Source: Clostridium sp. CAG:557 (GTDB lineage: Bacteria; Bacillota; Clostridia; Oscillospirales; Acutalibacteraceae). Taken from it: 13,588 bases of DNA. Location of the stretch: contig FR883860.1 of NCBI GenBank assembly GCA_000435275.1, forward strand, positions 50,556 to 64,143. The letters are read 5' to 3'. The notes under the pieces are model-generated. The model had not been told where the DNA came from. It saw only the letters and a list, made by a program, of their open reading frames with translations, and did no database searches. This document shows, in pieces, positions 8,340 through 13,588 of this stretch. The first letter of the stretch is position 1. Each line of letters starts with the position of its first letter. The translations under genes were made by a program, and so were the position numbers.

Positions 8340-8978
8340 TTAGTGAGTATTCTCTGCAAATACTGCCGGAACTTCGCCTACAATGATTGTTTCTGCTATC
8401 AAAATGCTGGTTTTTACCACTGTATTAACTGGATATCCTGGAATAAACGCCAAAACTTCACTATTCACTTCTAAATACAGCTTATGCTTCGTTTGGTTTA
8501 TCCCCGCAGAAACAAATTCACTTTTAAAGTCCATAATTACACTTCCCGACATGGACACATCTATTGGAATTTTGGGGCCTCTTCCATTTAAAATTTCTGT
8601 TCCGGTAAATGTTCCGAGTGGAATTTTAGTTTTTTGTACCTCCATAGCACTTATTTTGTCTTGGATTGATAGCGTCATCAAAGACTTTAACGAATTTACT
8701 TTTTTCATGTCAGTACTTACAGCTAAAATCTTTCCATCAGCATCTTTTTGTATGTCAATTATATCTGAATAATCTATATCTAGCCGCGATAATTCATCTG
8801 CTACCACTTGATTTATTACATTCGTCGAGACGGTCTGCGCCTGACTAAATACAACTGATTTTATAAGCGGTCTCATTTGTCTGTCTAATAACACGGCAAT
8901 AATAGATACAAATGCTACAATTATTAGGATTTTTATTTTGATAGATAATTTTTTTTGCTTGTACTTTCTATTTTTCAC
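8340..8978 (-). CDS. yunB: Sporulation protein YunB
   Basis: It has 212 residues with a basic N-terminus (about 8 Lys/Arg in the first 16), one membrane segment (about 15-31) and an extracytoplasmic domain beginning near DRQMRP. The Q.V.TN.IN.VV..EL pattern and the closing VKTSILIAETIIVGEVPAVF are what I recognise as YunB. In B. subtilis yunB belongs to the mother-cell sigma-E regulon and its loss impairs sporulation; the biochemical role is unknown to me. The start is GTG, supported by a strong GGAGGGAGG site just upstream (8990-8982). It lies between the transporter gene (61 bases upstream) and ligA (22 bases downstream) on one strand. Confidence 0.88.
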   Translation of the reverse strand: MKNRKYKQKKLSIKIKILIIVAFVSIIAVLLDRQMRPLIKSVVFSQAQTVSTNVINQVVADELSRLDIDYSDIIDIQKDADGKILAVSTDMKKVNSLKSLMTLSIQDKISAMEVQKTKIPLGTFTGTEILNGRGPKIPIDVSMSGSVIMDFKSEFVSAGINQTKHKLYLEVNSEVLAFIPGYPVNTVVKTSILIAETIIVGEVPAVFAENTH

Positions 8979-9039
8979 AGGCCTCCCTCCAATATATACC
9001 GTCTAAATTAGTATATACCAAGGCTTAAAAACCGGTGAA

Positions 9040-9912
9040 TTACATTGTCGGATTTGCATGAATCATACAGTGTTTTATCGAAAGATTACTATTTTCAATC
9101 TCGTCATGCAGCTGATGTGTTAATTCATGCACCTCTTCAAAACTCATACCTTTATCTATTTTAACTTCTATGTCCACATAAATTTTACTGCCAAAAAGTC
9201 TTGTTTTTAGCATGTCTATGCCTTTTATATCTTTATAATTTAAAATTATCTCTCGAATTTGCTGTTCGATCTCCTCTGGTGCTGCCGAATCTATAATTTG
9301 AGCTATCGACGTTTGAAAAATATTATAAGCCACTTTTATTACTATAATGCAAATCGCAAACGAAGCAAGTGGATCCAAAATAGGTAGACCACACATCGCG
9401 CCAATCACTCCTATTAATGAACCTATTGACGACAATGCATCGGAGCGATGATGCCATGCATCTGCATAAAGCGAAGTTGAATTTATTTTATTTGCTGCTC
9501 GCTTCGTGTATCTATACATCCATTCCTTTACAATTATCGATATCAATGCTGCCCAAGCTGTAATTTGAGATGGGATAGCTATGTTACTATCAAAAATATT
9601 TTTACAGCCATACATTCCAATTGTCACTGCTGTACCAAAAAGCATTAGCGACAATATAAGTGACGCCACACATTCAACTTTTTCATGGCCATATGGATGT
9701 TTTTCGTCAGCCTTTTTGCTCGATAATTTAGCACCTACCATAACCACAAGCGTACTTAAAACATCCGATGCTGAATGTATTGCATCTGAAACAAGTGCCA
9801 TAGAATTTCCTATCAACCCTGAAATCAATTTTACTGCCGTCAGCAAAAAATTTATTATTAATGTATTAATGCTGACTTTGTAAATAATTCTTTTTGTATC
9901 TGCTTCATTCAA
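9040..9912 (-). CDS. Cation diffusion facilitator (CDF) family metal efflux transporter
   Basis: A 290-residue membrane transporter that exports divalent metals in exchange for protons. Six membrane helices precede a C-terminal cytoplasmic dimerisation domain (about 206-290). Metal-site motifs are complete: HSASD in helix 2 (His46, Asp50) and HHRSD in helix 5 (His154, Asp158), with a short His motif HPYGHE between helices 2 and 3. The His-Asp/His-Asp arrangement is most often linked to zinc-preferring members, but the metal cannot be settled from sequence alone. The start is TTG at 9912, eight bases after GAGGT; an ATG close by is out of frame. It heads a possible three-gene run with yunB and ligA, and diverges from the carboxypeptidase gene. 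Confidence 0.93.
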   Translation of the reverse strand: MNEADTKRIIYKVSINTLIINFLLTAVKLISGLIGNSMALVSDAIHSASDVLSTLVVMVGAKLSSKKADEKHPYGHEKVECVASLILSLMLFGTAVTIGMYGCKNIFDSNIAIPSQITAWAALISIIVKEWMYRYTKRAANKINSTSLYADAWHHRSDALSSIGSLIGVIGAMCGLPILDPLASFAICIIVIKVAYNIFQTSIAQIIDSAAPEEIEQQIREIILNYKDIKGIDMLKTRLFGSKIYVDIEVKIDKGMSFEEVHELTHQLHDEIENSNLSIKHCMIHANPTM

Positions 9913-10005
9913 AAATGTTCACCTCAAAATGTAATTTCTTTTTATATACATTCCAACATATGCAAACTCTTTATCAAAATTTATAATTTATCATATTTTT
10001 ATTAT

Positions 10006-10034
10006 TTGCTAAGATTAAAAATATAATGTAAAAT
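10006..10034 (+). promoter_or_regulatory. Likely sigma-A promoter of the carboxypeptidase gene
   Basis: TTGCTA (10006-10011), 17 bases and TAAAAT (10029-10034) match 4/6 and 5/6 of the consensus, 37 bases before the start at 10072. The region is extremely AT-rich, so the exact boxes are uncertain. Confidence 0.45.
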
Positions 10035-10071
10035 ATAATTTATATGATAACATATTATGAGGAGAATTTCT

Positions 10072-11406
10072 ATGTTTAAAAAGATAATTTGCTCTTGCAT
10101 TTTTTCAATTACTTTAACTAACTTTGTTCCAACTTTCTCTGCCTCTGCCGCAAATTTTAACATTGATTTTACCCCTTCTTGTGAAGCTTTATATCTTTAT
10201 AATTTGGACACTAATACCGTTGCTTATAACAAAAATGGTGACAAAAAAATGTTTCCTGCATCACTAACAAAGATAATGACTTATATTATTGTCGCAGAAA
10301 ATATTAAAGATTTCGATAGCACTAAAATAACTGTAAAAAAAGAATTAATTGATAGCTTGCTCGGAACTGGAAGCTCTATCTCTGGCTTAAAGGCTAACGA
10401 TGTTTTGTCTGTAACACAATTACTTCATTGTTTAATGATAAAATCCGGAAACGATGCCGCTTTAGTCTTAGCTGACTATGTTGGCAGTTGTAACGTAGAT
10501 AACTTTGTCGAAATGATGAATGATAAAGCTACAAAATTGGGTTGCACTGAAACTCATTTTGTTAATCCACACGGTTTTCACGATGACGACCATTACACTA
10601 CGGCAAATGATCTTGCTATCATGACAAAATATGCTATGGAACTTCCTCATTTTATGGAAATTTCTTCATTACCCACTTCTTATGTCATGGGACAAGATAA
10701 ATATCCTCTTGTAACCACAAACAGCATGATAGATCAATCCCGCGGTGGAAAATATTATTATCAATACGCTAGAGGAATTAAAACCGGCCATACCGATGAA
10801 GCCGGCTATTGCTTGCTTTCTTCTGCTGTCTATAATGGATACTCATATCTTTGCGTTGCTTTAGGTGCTCCAATTAAAGACACTTCTGGAAATAAGATTT
10901 CTGACAATTATGCTATGCTTGACTCAAAAGCCATATATAAATGGGCTTTTACTAATCTTGAATTAAAGCCTATTTTAAAGAAAAATGAGCCTTTGTCTGA
11001 AATAAAACTTAATCTTACCACAAACAAAGACTCCACATTACTTTATCCCGCTGATAATTATTCTGCTTTGCTTCCCAAAAATGTAAGCGTTACTAGCATC
11101 GACATAAAAATAGAAAAACCAGATTCTGTTGATGCGCCAATTAAAGTTGGGCAAAAAATAGGCACTGCAATATTGTCTTATGCAAACAAAGAATTGGCTT
11201 GCATAGATTTAGTAGCTGCTGAAAATGTTGACCGCAATGTCGTTCTTTATATAATTCAGTGTTTAACTAACATCATTAGCTCAATTTGGTTCAAAATCGC
11301 TATTATAATCGCTGCCATTTTAACTATTGCCTATTTATTTCTGTGCGCCTCATACAATAAAAAATCACGGAGAAAAAGGACCAAAGTAGGTAAACGATAC
11401 AAATAA
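10072..11406 (+). CDS. D-alanyl-D-alanine carboxypeptidase, S11 family (DacA/DacF-like)
   Basis: A penicillin-binding protein that trims the terminal D-Ala from peptidoglycan side chains outside the membrane. It has 444 residues. A signal peptide ends near ASA-A at about residue 26. All three active-site motifs are present: SLTK (Ser64 nucleophile, Lys67), SGN (125-127) and KTG (237-239). A beta-rich C-terminal part (about 305-385) is followed by a membrane anchor (about 405-427) and a very basic tail (NKKSRRKR). An ATG at 10057 is in frame, but the only ribosome site, GAGGAGA, lies inside those first codons, so 10072 is the start. Similar proteins act in vegetative wall maturation or spore cortex synthesis; which applies here is open. 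It converges on the spoIIID fragment. Confidence 0.95.
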   Translation: MFKKIICSCIFSITLTNFVPTFSASAANFNIDFTPSCEALYLYNLDTNTVAYNKNGDKKMFPASLTKIMTYIIVAENIKDFDSTKITVKKELIDSLLGTGSSISGLKANDVLSVTQLLHCLMIKSGNDAALVLADYVGSCNVDNFVEMMNDKATKLGCTETHFVNPHGFHDDDHYTTANDLAIMTKYAMELPHFMEISSLPTSYVMGQDKYPLVTTNSMIDQSRGGKYYYQYARGIKTGHTDEAGYCLLSSAVYNGYSYLCVALGAPIKDTSGNKISDNYAMLDSKAIYKWAFTNLELKPILKKNEPLSEIKLNLTTNKDSTLLYPADNYSALLPKNVSVTSIDIKIEKPDSVDAPIKVGQKIGTAILSYANKELACIDLVAAENVDRNVVLYIIQCLTNIISSIWFKIAIIIAAILTIAYLFLCASYNKKSRRKRTKVGKRYK

Positions 11407-11418
11407 ATACAAAAAGCA

Positions 11419-11452
11419 GAGCTGTATTTCAAAATATACAGCTCCATTTTTT
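11419..11452. terminator. Bidirectional intrinsic terminator
   Basis: A perfect 9-bp stem, GAGCTGTAT (11419-11427) with ATACAGCTC (11436-11444), and an 8-base loop. CATTTTTTATTT follows on the plus strand. On the minus strand the stem is followed by TGCTTTTTGTATTTATTT. It closes both the carboxypeptidase gene and the spoIIID fragment, which suggests that spoIIID ended here before it was interrupted. Confidence 0.88.
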
Positions 11453-11618
11453 ATTTATCATATACATTCACTTTTCTTTCTAAATATTTGTTCTTCGTCG
11501 CTAAGCCACCTCTTATGTGTCTCTGCGACTTATTTAATTCTAGCACGCTTTTTACCTCTCTATATAAATTAGGATTTATATATTTTAGCCGTTCAGATAC
11601 GTCTTTATGTATGGCAGT
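11451..11618 (-). pseudogene. spoIIID: spoIIID, C-terminal part only (gene split by an inserted element)
   Basis: SpoIIID is the mother-cell DNA-binding regulator that acts in the sigma-E stage and is needed for sigK expression in B. subtilis. About 55 residues remain: TAIHKDVSERLKYINPNLY and onward, containing KSVLELNKSQRHIRGGLATKNKY. They line up without gaps with B. subtilis SpoIIID from its STVHKDLTERL segment (about residue 35) to near the end (recalled RHLRGGEATKLKYK). The first 34 or so residues, including the first helices of the helix-turn-helix and half of the recognition helix, are absent from the window. The frame stays open to an ATG at 11636, but those extra codons (MQFNYW) belong to the recombinase side and have no ribosome site. 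As it stands the fragment cannot bind DNA normally. It could be a dead remnant or one half of a gene rejoined by excision. Confidence 0.88.
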
Positions 11619-11640
11619 CCAATAATTGAACTGCATTTTC
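11605..11640. other. Probable attachment-site junction between element and spoIIID
   Basis: SpoIIID similarity ends near the ACT GCC ATA codons (11618-11610, minus strand), and recombinase coding sequence occupies the same bases up to its TAA at 11607-11605. One crossover point must lie in or beside this stretch. The exact core cannot be fixed without the other end of the element or an uninterrupted spoIIID to compare. Confidence 0.6.
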
Positions 11641-13140
11641 TAGCCCAACATCGCTAAGTAACCTTAAATAAACGTCAATTTTTCCGTTTTCATCTACTGT
11701 TATTTTTTCGATCACTCGACTCAACAAATTATTTGTAATATTTTCTTCTTTTAGCAAATCCTCTATGTCTTTAAAGGTTTCATTCAAGTTTGCTTTTAAC
11801 AAATCACTTTTACTTATATTTAACCTTACAATTTTTAATCTTTCTTCAACATTAAAAATTAATTTATTAAATTCTGAGGTTTTCGCTTTTAACTCAGACA
11901 TTGTTATAATGTCATTGTCAAACATATCCAGATACTTTTGTTTGCTCTTTTTTAGTTTTTGTAGCTGACTACAAAGATCTTTTTCTGTTAACTCATTCTC
12001 AGATTTTTTCTTGTATTGCTTATTAAACTCACTTATTATACTTTTTACACTGTTAGGCTTGTCCTTTAAAATTGAGATAAAATAATTTTTTATCTCAGAT
12101 AGCAGCTCTTGCTCATCTATAACTGTTTTATTGGGGCAACTATCTGTACCATTATAATTTCGACCAGAACATACCCATTTAATGTATGTATTTTTATAAA
12201 AACGAACTTGCCTTCTAAAGGACGCACCACAACAGGTACATTTAATTAACTTACTAAACACGTTTTTTTCAACTTTTCGTTCACCAGTTAAGTTAAATAT
12301 GGTGTGTCTTTCATTTTTTATTTTTTTTACCATTTCAAACACATCATCATTAATAATCCTTAATTCAGGCTTAACTGTAACAAGCCAGTTTTCTTTTTCC
12401 ATTACTGTTCTTTTCCCAGTAAGAAAATCTTCAACAGTTTCTTTGCCATTTACGATTTTTCCAATATAAATTTCATTAGAAAGAATTCTTGCAACAGCAT
12501 TTTGTGACCATTTACAATTTCGTTTTGTCTTTAGACCTCTACGATTAAGCTCTAGAGCGATTCTATTTTCACCCATATTTTTTTCTGTGTACATATCAAA
12601 AATTTGTTTTACCACGGCACTTTCCGTCTCATTAATACTTAGGTTAAAATAATCCCCTGGAATTTTGTCATAACCGTATATCAAATTAGGAACTCGTCCT
12701 TTCTCTGCATTTATTTTTTTCCCAAACTTTACACGTTTTGATATATTTGCACTTTCCTCCTGAGCAATGGCACTCAACATGGTTAACATAAATTCCGAAC
12801 TATCAGAAGATGTTTGGTCGTAATTCACAAAAATAACTTTAATACCTAAAGCTTTTAATTTACGTATGCTTGTTAAAAAATCAAGTGTATTTCTGGCAAG
12901 ACGCGATACATCTTTTATAAGGACAACGTCAAAAAGCCCTTTATTCGCATCGGACAACATTTTCAAAAGCTCTGTCCGGTTTTTCATTTTTGTTCCACTT
13001 TTACCTTCGTCTGCATAAATTTTTATTAGACTATATCCATTGCGTTTAGAATATTCTCCAAAAAACTTTTGCTGAGATTCTAAACTGTCTAGTTGCTCTT
13101 CTTTGTTGGTGCTAACACGACAATATGCAACTACTTTCAT
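11605..13140 (-). CDS. Large serine recombinase (SpoIVCA/TndX type)
   Basis: A 511-residue site-specific integrase/excisionase. The N-terminal resolvase domain starts AYCRVSTNKEEQ, with nucleophile Ser10 and Arg8, and further catalytic arginines in DVSRLARN (Arg80, Arg83). The Recombinase domain covers about 150-260. A zinc ribbon follows with Cys301, Cys304, Cys324 and Cys335, then a Lys-rich coiled coil (about 375-470) and a short C-terminal domain. Nothing essential is missing. The start at 13140 is chosen because GGGAGT (13153-13148) is seven bases upstream; an ATG at 13155 would place that site inside the gene. The last codons overlap the spoIIID fragment, so the protein's end (LLDCHT) is partly set by the attachment junction. 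SpoIVCA, which removes skin from B. subtilis sigK, is of the same family. Confidence 0.95.
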   Translation of the reverse strand: MKVVAYCRVSTNKEEQLDSLESQQKFFGEYSKRNGYSLIKIYADEGKSGTKMKNRTELLKMLSDANKGLFDVVLIKDVSRLARNTLDFLTSIRKLKALGIKVIFVNYDQTSSDSSEFMLTMLSAIAQEESANISKRVKFGKKINAEKGRVPNLIYGYDKIPGDYFNLSINETESAVVKQIFDMYTEKNMGENRIALELNRRGLKTKRNCKWSQNAVARILSNEIYIGKIVNGKETVEDFLTGKRTVMEKENWLVTVKPELRIINDDVFEMVKKIKNERHTIFNLTGERKVEKNVFSKLIKCTCCGASFRRQVRFYKNTYIKWVCSGRNYNGTDSCPNKTVIDEQELLSEIKNYFISILKDKPNSVKSIISEFNKQYKKKSENELTEKDLCSQLQKLKKSKQKYLDMFDNDIITMSELKAKTSEFNKLIFNVEERLKIVRLNISKSDLLKANLNETFKDIEDLLKEENITNNLLSRVIEKITVDENGKIDVYLRLLSDVGLENAVQLLDCHT

Positions 13141-13175
13141 AACATTCACTCCCATATTAATTCTGATACTTCTAT

Positions 13176-13204
13176 ATTATACCTCGACTTTTACAGGAAG
13201 TAAA
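13176..13204 (-). promoter_or_regulatory. Sigma-A-like promoter of the recombinase gene
   Basis: On the minus strand TTTACT (13204-13199) and a perfect TATAAT (13181-13176) are 17 bases apart. The expected start point is around 13169, giving a leader of about 30 bases before the recombinase ATG. It sits immediately after the stop of the small upstream gene, so the recombinase can be expressed separately from it. Confidence 0.6.
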
Positions 13205-13366
13205 CTAAAATTGTCGTATTTTTAAAGAATCACAGTGATTTTTAATGTTATTGTTTAAATTTTTTTCAACAGCAGTGTTTGCTATTAACCTTGTCAAAAA
13301 CTTTGCTGTTTCTTTAGTACTATTTGGATTATGAAAATTGATATGTAATTTATCACCTTTTCTCAA
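13205..13366 (-). CDS. 53-residue protein upstream of the recombinase
   Basis: A short gene with a TTG start and a well-placed GAGGTG (13378-13373, six bases before the start); it ends in TAG. The product begins RKGDKLHINFHNPNSTKETA, followed by a helix (KFLTRLIANTAVEK) and an Asn/Lys-rich tail. From memory, short proteins with an xFHNPN(T/S)xxETAxxL pattern occur beside clostridial serine recombinases, which favours a real gene, but I could not check this. It is 64 bases upstream of the recombinase on the same strand. A helper or recombination directionality factor is possible, as with the 58-residue SprB of SP-beta, but there is no sequence evidence for that role. Confidence 0.62.
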   Translation of the reverse strand: MRKGDKLHINFHNPNSTKETAKFLTRLIANTAVEKNLNNNIKNHCDSLKIRQF

Positions 13367-13588
13367 TTTATACACCTCACACGACTAGATAATAAATATT
13401 TATTAATGTCAGGTTTCTTTTATACTTAATTGAAAATTTCAATCCAGTATGTGAAATCGCGTACAAAATAAGTTCTAAAATAAAGAGCATTTGCCTGTGA
13501 ATAATTTTTTATTAATACCTCAGCCCGATTTAAACGGCACACGAATTTCACGTCCTCGAAACCCCCATTGCGTGCGACGTTTTTTTCA
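13367..13588. other. Unassigned end of the window, inside the element
   Basis: No gene is recognised. On the minus strand one frame is open from the window end to TAA at 13428, about 53 codons (containing NGGFEDVKFVCRLNRAEVL), and could be the end of a gene lying outside; it has no known motif. The last 90 bases or so are richer in G and C than their surroundings, while 13390-13490 is very AT-rich. No tRNA, terminator or missing spoIIID sequence was found in either direction. Confidence 0.4.

Larger units (their letters stand above)
11616..13588 (-). mobile_element. Left part of a recombinase-bearing element inserted in spoIIID
   Basis: The left edge is set by the break in spoIIID near 11616. 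The right edge and the N-terminal half of spoIIID are not within the window, so at least 1.97 kb and probably much more is inserted. Contents seen: the serine recombinase, its promoter, a 53-residue protein, and unexplained sequence to the window end. Base composition is similar to the host apart from the final 100 bases. The arrangement is inferred by analogy with skin elements. A transposon of the TndX/Tn5397 type or a prophage that happened to land here is the main alternative. Confidence 0.72.

Noticed and set aside
8991..9022. Two GGTATATA copies 19 bases apart before yunB, resembling sigma-E boxes (GTATATA, 13 bases, TATATATT).
   Set aside because: The start point would fall inside the ribosome site, the -10 match is 6/8 in very AT-rich DNA, and it may be chance.
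13367..13588. The missing N-terminal half of spoIIID hidden at the window end.
   Set aside because: No frame on the minus strand shows the expected YI.ERV...A.YI...K.T.R..AK.FGVSK pattern, so the far end must lie outside.

Overview
The window is AT-rich (by eye about one third G+C) and comes from an endospore-forming Firmicute of the class Clostridia. The sporulation genes yunB and spoIIID, the IreB family protein and the style of PheS/PheT, DacA-like peptidase and large serine recombinase all point there. An Oscillospirales/Ruminococcaceae-like lineage is a guess. None of the 15 genes whose stop is visible ends in TGA (12 TAA, 3 TAG), and four genes start with TTG or GTG.

Layout. 1-2899 (+): end of pheS, then pheT, the two subunits of phenylalanyl-tRNA synthetase. 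pheT carries an in-frame TGA at codon 245, although everything downstream stays in the same frame and is intact. 2970-3568 (+): ireB and a small conserved hypothetical gene, closed by a strong two-way terminator. 3632-4615 (-): a protein with three S1 RNA-binding domains. 4760-6280 (+): a cyclophilin-type lipoprotein foldase followed by two related small membrane proteins, then a terminator. 6332-9912 (-): DNA ligase ligA, sporulation gene yunB and a CDF metal-efflux transporter, all reading the same way. 10072-11406 (+): a D,D-carboxypeptidase with a C-terminal membrane anchor, then a two-way terminator.

11451-13588 is the most interesting part. Reading leftward from the terminator, the minus strand encodes only the C-terminal two thirds of SpoIIID, the mother-cell sporulation regulator. 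The homology stops abruptly inside the DNA-recognition helix. Exactly there, the 3' end of a large serine recombinase gene begins, and its last codons run into the spoIIID fragment. Upstream of the recombinase are its own promoter and a 53-residue protein that may be its partner. The missing N-terminal part of spoIIID is not in the window. The arrangement closely parallels the skin element of sigK: a recombinase-bearing element splits a mother-cell gene, and excision could restore it in a cell that will die anyway. Here the target is spoIIID, and I do not recall a described case. The far end of the element, and proof of excision, lie outside this window.

The second point of interest is the in-frame TGA in pheT, an essential gene. 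It may be a nonsense mutation or sequence error, read-through, or termination and re-start at an ATG nine bases on. The lack of TGA stops in the window makes a check of TGA usage worthwhile.
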